Source: Rhyzopertha dominica (taxonomy: Eukaryota; Arthropoda; Insecta; Coleoptera; Bostrichidae). Taken from it: a stretch of 64,000 nt of DNA. The notes under the pieces are model-generated. The model searched no databases, had not been told where the DNA came from, and saw only the letters and a list, made by a program, of their open reading frames with translations. Shown here in pieces: positions 48,355-60,500 of the stretch. Each line of letters begins with the position of its first letter. Within the stretch, counting starts at the first letter, position 1. Location: NCBI GenBank assembly GCA_025024175.1, contig QCXZ01000064.1:44289325-44353324 (forward strand). The letters are read 5' to 3'. Both the position numbers and the translations under genes were made by a program.

Positions 48355-48640
48355 TAATCGGCGTCAACCACACCACACGACATTTGTCATCTGGGAGCAT
48401 GGATCTAGCAGATTCTGGGAGAATGTGGAACATTGAAGCGTTCTGGAGGAACTGGTCGCCCAAGAACAGCTCGCAGTGTGGAATTTGAAAAAGAAGCTTT
48501 ACTTACGCCTTATCGACGAAGATCAAACTGCGAGTGTCCGTGCTATCGCACGCTAATCAACAAGCAACAACCTTACATATACTCCGCGAAAGCTTCTATG
48601 CCCCTACCGTATACAATTCCAGCAACAATATTTATAAATT
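48355..48640 (+). pseudogene. DUF4817-like helix-turn-helix transposase fragment
   Basis: Across two frames one reads TFVIWEHGSSRF, LKRSGGTGRPRTARSVEFEK and LIDEDQTASVRAIAR followed by YRIQFQQ. This matches the N-terminal DNA-binding region of a transposase family common in insects. It starts right after repeat copy B ends. No catalytic domain follows. Confidence 0.65.
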
Positions 48641-49253
48641 TTTAGCCTGGCATTATTGGTGAGCACATATTAGTTAGCTTCCCACTCGGCTAAACGCTAA
48701 CAATTATTTAATTTTCTGAGTGTAGTTCTTCTTGAATTATTAGATGATATTCTTATAGACATTAGAAAAAACGCATGGTTTCAATACGATCGGTTACATC
48801 CCCGTTTTGGTTTAAACATATGTCAGTATTTACATGGCCGAAATTTTAAAGTGTTACGATATATTTATCAGGTATTATCTATTTATAAAACATTAGATTA
48901 GTAAATACATTTTGCCGTGGTATATTCCTTCTAGTCAAAATCGTTAATTTACAAACATTCTAATTTTATTAGACAAAAAATGTTTATCTTTGTCCTCTAC
49001 CTGTCTATCTCTACTAAAAGAAGATTAAATTTATTTCTAATAACGAATTATTAAAAAGATATTCGCACTTTGAAACATATACCGGTTCGTTAGGCACAGA
49101 AATGAAAAATTATTTGTTATCTTGAAAACAGCTAGTGCAGCAACAAAATACTGATACTTAGTCCCTACTTTTTTGTTAAGAATTTATGGAGTATCGGTTT
49201 GAAAAAAGTCAGTTTCGTATCATTTTTAATGTCTACTCTAGGACATGCATATA
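48641..49253. other. No recognisable feature
   Basis: AT-rich spacer between the HTH fragment and the mariner element. Confidence 0.5.
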
Positions 49254-49255
49254 TA

Positions 49256-50574
49256 CGAGGCATGTTTTTTAAGTAAGTACCGTTTTGCGATTCCGCCGCC
49301 GCAGCGCTACGGTCGGCGTTCCGCGCATGCGCGCTGGTTACCTACATCTCTTGTCTACGCACTGACGCCATTACAGTTTGATTCTTCATTGTATACGTTG
49401 TTTACTGAGTGTTTAAGATGCCTCCGACAATCGTGAGTCCGGCCGATTGTGAAGTACGGGCTGTTATACGATTTCTTAGTGCTAAAGGCGTAAAACCGAT
49501 AGATATTCATCGTGAGATCTGTGAAGTTTACGGACAAAACATTATGAGTAATGGAATGTAAGGAAATGGGTAAGAGCATTTAAAGATGGCCGCACAAATG
49601 TGCATGATGAAGAACGGAATGGGCGTCCTTCGGTCGTTAATGAAGATTTGGTGCAGAAAGTGAACGAAAAGGTGAGAGAAAACAATTTCATCATTGTGCG
49701 ACTGCTTTCCTCAATATTCTCGTAGTGTTTTGTATCGCATTGTGACCGAGAACTTCAATTACCGGAAATTGTGTTCACGTTGGGTTCCGAAAATGTTGAC
49801 GGATTTGCACAAAACCCAACGTTTAAGCAGTGCATTGACTTTCCTTGAGCGGTACCACAATGAAGGTGAAGATTTTTTAGACCAAATTGTTACTGGTGAC
49901 GAAACATGGGTGGCCTACGTCACACCAGAATCGAAACAACAATCCATGGAATGCCGACATTCATCATCACCCAAAAAAGTGAAGTTTAAGCAAACAATTT
50001 CTGCCCGGAAAATCATGTGCACAGTTTTTTGGGACAGAAAAGGAGTATTGCTAGTGGAGATTCTGCGTCGTAATGAGACAATCAATGCAGCGTCTTATTG
50101 TAAGACACTGAATAATCTGCGTCGTGCAATCCAGAACAAAAGATGTGGCAAGTTGAGTAAGGGTATCGTTTTGCTGCATGACAATGCCCGTCCACATGTG
50201 GCTAATCGGACCAAAGATCTCGTCAAATCTTTTAAGTGGGAAACTCTAGATCATCCTCCATGCAGCCCTGATCTGGCGCCCAGCGACTACCATTTGTTCC
50301 TGCACTTGAAGAAACACCTGGGTGGTCAGCGTCTTCAAGACGATAACGAAGTCGAAACATTTGTGATACAGTGGTTAACAAGTCAGGCGGCAGAATTTTA
50401 TGAGGACGGTATTCAAAAACTGGTGCCACGTTATGACAAGTGCCTCAATATTCACGGAAATTATGTAGAAAAGTAGATTAAGGTACAGGCTTTCATGTAA
50501 GATAAAATTATTGCGATATCTTTGCACGTCTTTTTTTAATTCCAAAACGGTACTTACTTAAAAAACATGCCTCG
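49256..50574 (+). mobile_element. mariner element, 1319 bp
   Basis: TA lies on both sides (49254-49255, 50575-50576). Terminal inverted repeats of about 32 bp start CGAGGCATGTTTTTTAAGTA, near-perfect on both ends. Length and layout are those of a full-length mariner with one transposase gene. Confidence 0.92.
49418..50476 (+). pseudogene. mariner transposase (DD34D type), two frameshifts
   Basis: The start MPPTIVSPADCEVRAV leads into the helix-turn-helix region. A one-base shift near 49558 moves the frame (RKWVRAFKDGR, HDEERNGRPSV), and a second near 49690 restores it (FPQYSRSVLYRIV). The catalytic core is complete: VTGDETWV (first D), VLLHDNARPH (second D), and HPPCSPDLAPSDYHLF, whose SDY supplies the third D. 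Stop TAG at 50474-50476. The frameshifts make it inactive. Confidence 0.9.
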
Positions 50575-50576
50575 TA

Positions 50577-51511
50577 TTTATCCCGTCCTATCCTGTCCCA
50601 AATTTTACATCTGTATCCCAAACCGTTTTTGAAATTAAAGATTCTGTATCTAGGAAACGAAGCGATTTCGGATCTAGCTTTATTCGATCTAAATATGTCC
50701 ATATAATATAATCAAAATTAAATATCGCCTGAATGAGATTACAATGAGTATTAAAGTTATGGGGTTAGCAGGTCTATATAGTTTTGTTAGTGAACGAGTA
50801 TTGCCAGCTTTAACCAGGATCGAACCCGGGTCGTTTTCATTACTAGTTAAATAATGTGCTAACCACGCCACGGATGCGCTTTCCGGTCAAAGCTGACAAT
50901 AGTTTCTCAATAATATAATTATGCTGGCCTCCTAATACGATAACTTTGATACTCATTCTAAATATTTGTTTTTATAAGCTCTACTTGCTCTACATCACCT
51001 GAAAGTTTGTCGGTATGTTTGTTAAACACACTGTATATACAAAATAAAGAGGTATGACTGTAGTTACAGTTGTCTTTCAAAAACGCCATAGAAAACAATT
51101 AAATTATTCGTATTACGCGTAGATAGTAACTTAACCCTTTTGCATTACAATACAGTACAATGCTAATCTACCTTCATAAAATACAGTACCTATAATTGAA
51201 CCGGAAATATATCCAAATAAAAGTTTTTATTTGCGGTAAATAAATTAGACGGTTAAAATTTGAACGTAGCCGTTCTTGCTGCACGGACAAACTGCATTTT
51301 ACAGCGCAGTGCCATCTATGAGAAATGGTCAACATCACCGTAACCTCCCACCGTGCTCGCGCAGTTCAGCAGGTTCAAACCTAGGCTGCCGCCAGCGTAT
51401 CCATAGAAACCACAACAAAACATATCGATGTGGTGCATTTGTTTACAAATGTCGGCCTATGTCAGTGAAATGCATCCCAATATTGATTTAACGTGCTGAT
51501 GTTATGTCAAT
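50577..51511. other. Upstream region of Cep89
   Basis: Contains a tRNA-like SINE head (next entry). GC content rises at 51290-51420, next to the Cep89 first exon, where the promoter and 5' UTR should lie. No TATA box was identified. Confidence 0.4.
50815..50882 (-). repeat. tRNA-like SINE head
   Basis: On the - strand TGGCGTGGTTAGCACA (A box) is followed about 27 bases later by GGGTTCGATCCTGG (B box), a Pol III internal promoter. The body beyond is short and unclear. Confidence 0.55.
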
Positions 51512-51543
51512 ATGCAAAACCAGCAAACCGCCAAAGAAATCAG
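51512..51543 (+). CDS. Cep89: Cep89 exon 1
   Basis: The start ATG 51512 gives MQNQQTAKEI and two bases (AG) before donor GTAAGA. This ATG is chosen because only it continues in frame into exon 2. Overlapping ATGs at 51501 and 51505 are in other frames. If exon 1 is non-coding, translation could start at 51708. Confidence 0.7.
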
Positions 51544-54500
51544 GTAAGAAGTGTTGTAGCTCCCGATAATTTGATCGATGTAATGAAACAACCAATAGAG
51601 AAAACCGCCAGTGACTTCCCCTTTTGTAGAAGCTAAGCTAAACTCCGCAGCATGACTCATGCAAGATGCTTCCGTATTTCAACGTAGCATTGGCTGAAAC
51701 CTTCAGAATGCCAAGGAAAAGGAATGTCGATGTGCCCGTTCATAGAGGCAATTCAGAAACCTCACAGCCCATTCATAAAACCTTCAGCGCCAATTTTAAT
51801 TCTAGACGTAAACAAAAGACGGTCGAATTCGCAGACACGCAAACTTTTGAGCAAGACAATAACGCGCACATAAACGATGAACCCGAAAAAGAGACTAAGA
51901 TTACAAAAAAGTCGCTTTGCAAAGAAATCGAGAGGCTCTCCGATGAAAACGCGGTGCTCCTCGAGAGACTAGCAGGCGCTGAGAGCGTTTGCTCTAAAAA
52001 AATTGCTAGGATGAGAGAAAAGGTGATGACCCTCCAGGATTATTACGAACAGCTCCAGACCGAGAACGGTAACCTGAAAGCGAAACATCAAGAGCTACTT
52101 GATGCCTATGAGGGAGTGAAGGCGCAGCTGAAAATAGATAAACAGTGTGAGAGTTGCGAACAGCTGAAGAAAATTGTGGAGAAAGGCAATGAGGAGTACA
52201 ATCTTCTAAGGAGTAACAATAAAGACTTATTAGACGATATATCCATGCTCAAAAATGTTGTTTATCGGTAAGTTAAAACAAAAACCGTCGTATCAATAGT
52301 TATAGCTCTCTAAATTTCCTAAAATTTCTCCTACAATAACTTATTGCGTGGACTATCATTTCGTTTTTGCCTCCCATTCGTATTGTTTTCCAGACTAAGT
52401 TAGAAGGGCTGAAATATAATAGGGCGCAATATCTTTTGATTTCTTCTCTCAGTTACTCACGAATGATTACTCATTTCGTTGTTTTATTTATATACATACC
52501 TGATGTTACCCTAAAAACCAACACAAAACTGACTATAATGATGTTTACTATACAGTTCTATACATACGAATATATAAACAAATTTAAGTATGAGTTGGCT
52601 GGATGAAACACTCCTGATGTGTTTTATGTGCTCACACTAGGCGTCTGATTTATTAGGAAGCCCCGATGATGAGAGTTGACAATAAAGAAAAAGAATTGAG
52701 AGTGTGAGGACCTTTTGCTCAACCAATTCATGATAACGATTACTCTCACAGAAATCAAATCAATGTATTGGTTTTTAGAGCGATAGTGTAAAAAAAGCTT
52801 GCTTTTAAAGATGGACTAATTAAAACAAATCCGAATCAACAGTGGCGTATCCGGAATAAATAAAACATATTACTTCGCATATAAACTTAAAAAACCACTT
52901 TTATAAAATGCGTACACAAAACTCAATGTAATAATAAACTCAATCTAATACTTTGGTATAACAAATGAGATTAAAATAAAAAAGAATCACATAATAAAAC
53001 ATACTAGGTATCACACAAAAACTTAAAATAATATAAATTAACAAGTGCCCATTAGCGCCCTATTGCGAATCAGTATTCCGGATGCCATACTTCTACTGAA
53101 CGGGATCAGCAGATTTACTACAATGTAATTTAAAAGATATTAAAATTAAAGTTTTTTTAATAGGAAAACACCAATTTTCTGCTGTTCGCTTTTGAAACAC
53201 AATTTTTCGATTTTCCAGAAAATTCGTCCTAGCAACTTCCAATAAGATTACATTTCTAATCCACATTTTATTGATCTTATAGTATTAAGGTTCAACATAA
53301 ACAGTCCGTTTACGTTTCACATCGTAGTTTATTTGAAATATTAAGTTATGTTCTGTTCTCATATTTTGCCCTCTACATTTCTTATCACTAGGTTTATTAG
53401 AAATATTATATGCTAATAACTCAAAAACTGCTGACGACAGCTTGCCATAACCCGATATCAAATTAAAAAAACTGATTTCTACATTTACAGTTTAATTTCA
53501 TCTTAATCCATTTTTTCAAAAGCTTTTACATTAAAAAAAGCGTTAATAACTACAAAAATAGCTACTTTAGACCCTACAAATGCTTATCTAACTCATTAAA
53601 ATTCAACAAGAAACCTAATAATGTAATAATATACATGGTGTTCCATTCAAAATAATCAAGTTGGCGTCTACTTTCTGTATAACCGGAAGTGCGTGAAAGA
53701 TGCTAATATTTTAGTTCGACAGGTAGTACTTGAAAACCTCTAAGTACAAAATCTCAGTTTTCATGAACTTCTAGTAAGCCGCTCTTCGTAAATGACCATG
53801 TATACAAATATTAATTGTACGTGTTTGCTAGTTCATTTTTTTACTTTGCGTGTTATAAGGTTTTTAATCATTCTGATATGGTATTTAAATACAATTTTTG
53901 AGCTTTTCATGATAAATCTACAGGTATTTGTGGTTATACGAGTAAAAACGAAAATAAGTGTGCCTCCTCAAAAATTGCCCACTCTGAAATCAAAAGCTGG
54001 CTATGGGCCTGCTCTAACCCTAAAGTTGCGGGTTCGAATCTCTCCCAGGGCATGGATGTTTGTATGTGTCCCTATAAATACATTTCTAATGGAATAATAA
54101 AATGCATTGCCTAATGAGCTGCCTAACTACCACACCAAGCAGGGCCGATTAAAAAGAAATAGCCAACGTTTTGAGAACATAGATTAAACATTAAGTGAAA
54201 TTTAATTATTTTAATATAATTTATTTTAACATATAATTTTGTTTATGCATGTTTATTTGTAAGTTAAGATATAAGTTGTGTTCCGGATTCTGCTGTTCTA
54301 TTGAATTCTGTTCCCCGTTCGGGTAATCGAGTTTTCACCGTTTTAATATGACGAAATGACAATACAGCATGTTCTGAATTCTGATGTTTTGAAGATTCGG
54401 ATCTTCTGGAGTGATCTGTTCCACATATTCTGCTTCATTAAAGTTATTCCTTCTTTACATCTCTGGTTCCTTCGTCGATTCGTCCCTTCAAACTCTTTTT

Positions 54501-57500
54501 TGTGTACGTTATACATAAATAGACATTAATCAATTAATAGAAATAGGTAGTATTTACGCATTATTTTCTAGTCTAAATGTCCAAATGGAGCGTTATCAAG
54601 ACAAGCTCCGCAAGAGCAACGTTCGCCCTCAACTACACTCTGCTGAGAACACAAACAACCCCGAGACGCTCTATTGCGTCGACCAGCAGCAGCAGGTCCT
54701 CTCCGACCACGCCGACCACGGTCATACGCCGATCTCATGGGGCAAGGTGAACGCCCACACATTAGGCCCCCTTCTGGATTCGTATCAGGAGACCATAGAG
54801 GAGAAGGACGACGTCATTGCGTCGTACGAAAAGGAACTGTCGAATTTCACTGGCAGAATTAAGGAGATCCTGAGTGAGAACGAGGCATTGCACCGGCGAC
54901 TAACCGACGACGACCAGTGCAGTAAGAAACTAACGGAGGAGCTAGAGACAGCTAGGGCAGAATTAAAGGGTGCTAAGGAGCAAAATGATATCCTAATTAA
55001 GAAGTGCGCTTTAAAGCAGGATAAAGTGGAGGAGATTTTGAGGTGTTACGAGCAAAAGGGTAGGTAATCTTCTTGATGTATGCCTATAACAAAACCTGTA
55101 TACAGGGTGGTCACCTTTAAAATATCCACCATTTGAATCTCCAAAACAGTAAGAGATGCAAAGTCGGCTAACTGAGAAAAAACTGCACAGCGGAAGATCT
55201 GGTGAGGAGAATATCCTCCGGTTAATCCATCAGACATTTCAAGCCATTCCTTCTACTGGCGATGACAGCTTAGCTGTGTAAATGCGGATTTATAGGCTTT
55301 TTAAATTATTGCGGTTAGGGTTTCTTCATTATAGTTTAATTAGAATTGAAAACCACACATTGCTCTTATTTTATTTAGATCTCCTTCATTAAACTGCCTG
55401 TGATTGACCCTTGCATCATAGAGAGTTTTCGCTCCATCAATCTTAATTTTCTGTCTCACCAATTCATGGGTTTCCAGAAGAGACTCTCTAAAATTGTTGA
55501 CATAATCGGTACTTCTCCTTCAGGCATCCTGGTTGACTCAATTTTCTTCGAAAAACTGTCCTTGCAGGTGGAGCGTGGTCTCATGGATCGCTGTCCTTTA
55601 CGCTAACAGAAACAACTGATGAGAAAAAGTGCTCGTTCCAACTAGTTTGATATCTATGAAGCGCCATTTGGGTAAGGTGACCAACTTCCCAAACCAGAAA
55701 ATCCGGACGCCTTCATGGTGCTATTTGTAATATATGATAAAGAGGAATGGCCACTTGGCCAGGAATTAGGTTATGCCGGCTACGCAATTGCGTGCTGACA
55801 CCACAGAACTAAATACCTAGACCTAGAAGTTTAATGTAATAAGATTTTGTGATAAATGGTCCTCGAGCAGGTAAGGCCAAACGCATACGCAGTAAAGATT
55901 AAAATATGGAAACGCCATGGCAACGGTACAACAAACAACAAGACCTGTCGCACATTTGACTAATCGCCATTCACTTTGTCACACCAGCGAGTTACCGCAC
56001 AGACTCGCTGCCCTTCGAACGAGCAATATGGCGACTTACAAGTCTTTACAGTATTTCCTCGCGCATGCCATAACAATTAGCCGTCTACATAATATATGAG
56101 ATGATGATGAAACTATGAAGTTAGCTACGCCTGACTGCATGAAAAGACAACTGGCAACATTGAAAAAGTAAAATTCCATGTGCACATTTTTAGCTCAAAC
56201 TATAAAAAAACCTGATTAATCCAAAAAAAAAATTTGAAAATCCGGACACCATTTACTTGGAGCGATCGGGCAGAAATGTAAACTATGCAACCCATATTAC
56301 CAGCGGGACATGGGATGTAAGAGGGTAGCCGATAGGTTGAAATCACGCAAAGATGGTACGAGCAACAGACGGGCTAAACTAATATTCGGAAAATTGCTGA
56401 CTGTAGGGTGTGCATAAAAAAGTAAGCATGATATTAGTAACTTACTATGATATTATAGCAGGTTATTCAAAATATGGAATAACCCATTTATTTCTGTAAA
56501 TATGAACTATATAACATTTCATTCTAACTGCATGTCGACTATGATTTCTGGAGGAACCTTTATAATAATTTTATTTCCGCCTCCCCATTGCTTCGGCAGA
56601 CAGTAAATTAATGTGAAAGAGCTTTTAACATTAAACTTGTCACGTGTAATTAGACATACGATCTTAGAAATCCAGTCATATCGCAATAGATCGTATACCG
56701 CTCAGGATTGTATCTTAGCTTCACTGTTCACTGGATACCACGCGACGGACCTGGTGGGGATGGGCATTCGCATTCCGCTCTCCTGACGGACTCGTGCGAA
56801 AGGGTTTGCGGTTTTAGATTTTTTGAATGTTTTTACTCATTTATCGTGCTCATGTTTTTGGTAGTGTACAAAGAAATATGTAGCTACAACGTGGAGTTCG
56901 AATTTTTCGTTTATGTGCCTTAGTTTTCGAGAAATAGCTCGTCGAAAATACGCATTTTTAAGCAAAATATAACAACGAATATTTACATTTTCGTACCAAA
57001 TTCAGAAAAAACTCGAACTCCACGTTGTAGCTACATCTTTTGTCATTGCCATGTCGAAATTTCACTTCGAAAAAGTTTCGAATAACTCGGTAAAATGTAA
57101 AACGGTAGGTGCTTAAAATGACCCGATCCGCTCTAGGTAAACGCCCCTCTTAAGTACAAACTCAGAAACAAAAATACAAACCTGTCCGGGCTAAATCCGG
57201 ACGGTTGATCACCTTACGTTTGGGACAAAAATGATCATACAGAAATAACATAATTTTTGTGAACTTTAATAAATATAATACTTTTAGACGTAAAACCTTT
57301 AAAAATAAAACTTCTTAACGTAAAACCTTTAAAAATAAAACTTTTAAAAATAAAACTTAAAAATCACGAATCACGCCGATGGGACAAAAGTGTTCAATCT
57401 TCGGTGCGTGTATGTAAATTCCACCTAGGTATTCCTCGAATACTCCGCACTACATCCATTAATGTCCGAAAAGTTAGCAGTGAGATATCTTATTTTCAAA

Positions 57501-60500
57501 AACCTTATCATCAATCGTTAGAAAGCATTTGTAAGTGCTTTGGGATGGTTTGTAACTGAGCAACCAACCAAATATTCATCTTTCAATAAATCCCAGTTGG
57601 TTTTATTACAAAAACATCGAAACTAGTAAAAATTATTAAAACTTCGTTTGTAAGTAATTGTAAGTGTATTTTTTGCGTTTGCAAGTCCAAAAACAATGTT
57701 ACATTCTTCAGTTTAAAGCAGTAAGGTTTGTTCCAAAAAACTTCAAAAAAATTATACTTCTTTGAAATCGTTTATAAGTGTTTGTAAGTTTTTGTTTGTT
57801 TGTAAATCAATTTTAAGCTGACTAATTAACTAATTCCGAAATAATTCCGGTAGCGATTTCCTTTGAATCGACGACGTCAATATTGCACAAAATACACATA
57901 TATAATTACCTACAAACGAAGTTTTAATAATTTTTACTAGTTTCGATGTTTTTGTAATAAAACCAACTGCGATTTATTGAAAGATGAATATTTGGTTGGT
58001 TGCTCAGTTACAAACCATCCTAAAGCACTTACAAATACTTACTAACGACATACTAACGATTGACGATAAGGTTTTTGAAAAAAAGATATCTCACTGCTAA
58101 GTTTTCGGACATGTAGTGACTGATTGCAATAGGAACCTGGATTTTGAGTGCTACTATGCAAGTGGAGTGCGGAGGATTCGAGGAACACCGGATCACCTTG
58201 GTGGAATTTACATACACTTACCGAAGATTGAACATATTTGTCCCAAACGGCGTGATAGTGATTTTTAAAAGTTTTACGTTTAAAAGTTTTATATTTATTA
58301 AAGTGCCCAAAAATTTTGTTATTTCTATATGATCATTTTGGTCCCAAACGGCGCTTCATAGATATCATCCCACTAGTTACACAACTTTTGAGAGAAACTG
58401 CTCAACCATTCCTGCTGTTTCCTTACCAGCCGCCTCGCACGGCATTTTGTAGGTCTTTCTGACATACGACGGCGGCGGTGGCTTGACCCTACTATTTCCA
58501 GTTTCTGACAAAAACGTACATCCGTGAGTTCTATTTTTCATGTCCATTTTCAAAGTCAAGATGGCGTTTTCAGACTATTTGTTCGTTCATAATCTGATGT
58601 GTTTCATCTCGTCTATTTCAATTTGCAGTTATTGTTGCACAGCAGTTATTATAACTGCATTAGCTGTTGTAACGGTATTGATAAATTCCATACCCTCAGA
58701 CTGTTGGTAATCTCAGAAATTCGTATGCCTACTGGATCTTCTCCTCTTCTAAATATTTTAAAGTACTGTCTGTCAAGATCACTAAACACTCGAGAAATCC
58801 GCAGTCCATGCCGGCTCTTACGTGTGTGAGTCCGAAAAATGCGAATTTATAACTTAAGAGGGGTCCATACGTTGGATTGGGGTCCGAAAACAAGCTCTGT
58901 GGAATTCGTCATATAGGCCTTATTTTTTTGTTTTTATTTAGGGCTGTTTGTAAAGAAAGCTGCCGGTCTACTGAACCACGTTTTTATTTTTTATTCAGTA
59001 GTCCCTGCAGTTTCATTATTTATATCTACCTGTTGGTCAAATTTTGCTGTGTTTATTTAATTATTATTTGAGTTACATTAAATTCTGCATAGTATTACTA
59101 CATAGAATTTCAGCAAATTTGCGTTCTCCTACCACTCCCGCTAACTGCCAAGTGTTAGCGCGGCATAGTACCAACAGAGTCGGCGTGAGGGCGTGGCGAA
59201 GGAAGCATTTGTCACGGGCGCAATCTAGGGGCGCACAATCTGAAATTTTGATATAATAATGATTTCCATGACTACAAGCTCTATATTTCGGACTAACATA
59301 ATATGGACATATGGACATACGGAATTAATTGTATCTATTACAAAGTAAATAACATTTTGGTAGTAATCGTTTTTTTTTCGTCGTTTTATAATCATTTATT
59401 CGTGATCGTGGAAAAAAACCGTTAATTAGAAACATAACCAATAAACATCAATCATGAAAATCATTATTAAAAAATTATTTTTAAGAGCTACTAAAAAACT
59501 CCGCTGCGTTTGATTCACACGGAGGGATTCGTGCTGCACGGCCGAAACGTTCTAATTTGAGCGTACATACAAAGCTCACAGTGGGAGAAATAATGCTGTA
59601 AGGGGTAGTTGGGACACGTACAGACGTACTTTTTTTATTTACTACACTAATATCAAAATACACCAAAATATAACACTACTATTCGAAATACTACACTTCG
59701 TTCACTAGCCTTAAAACATATCAGAACACTTGGGCCGCTTTGTTCGCTTTCTTCACCGCTACTCAAATCAAACCTCTATCCCTCGCATTCACAGTTGCTT
59801 CTATACAGACCGACGAAATTTCCCGAAGTGTCCGAGAGCATCTTCTAGAATCTACAGTGTTCGACCGATCTGTTAGTCTGGCTGCGTAGTCCGCAGGCGC
59901 TGTTTAGCCCTCATCACAACAATATTTATTGCTACATTACTGCGGTAGTACCGACTGGGTCTACAGCTAAAATAAAAAGATACCATTCAATACAACNATG
60001 TCATTATTTTAGAAGTTATAGTGCAAACTTTATTTTTTATTGGTGCAGAATTGGCTGTATGCAGCTTCCTTTTTTGTTTATAAATAAGAGAAATATTCTG
60101 GAAGGACTTGAAAAGTGCATGGTACTGGGGAAAAATACGAGAATAGTACCTAAATCGTTTTAAATTCAAAAATAAAGAACTATTAAACTAACTCTCCCAT
60201 AAAACGTAATCCAAGAATATTCCCCAGGAATGCTGCCGGCACCTATTGGTCAGATTTTAAACCTCTATCTAAAGCGGCTTACTTTTGTACTGTACTTTTA
60301 TCCTTTGTGGAGATATCCGTAGTCATTATTTATTGACGGGGGCGTTTCAACTAATCGGATTTATTTTGCTAACAAAACATCAGCTAAAAGCGCGAGATTA
60401 TTGCGTAACATTTGGTATTCAGATTTTTTTAGATCGATGGTTGACTTTTCTAAATGAATGCGATGATAAGGACCACTTTAATTCGTAATAATTAGTTTGT

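Noticed and set aside
58377..58559. 60-codon - strand frame (GNSRVKPPPPSYVRKTYK)
   Set aside because: Begins at the end of the foldback element, lacks splice context and matches no family I recognise.
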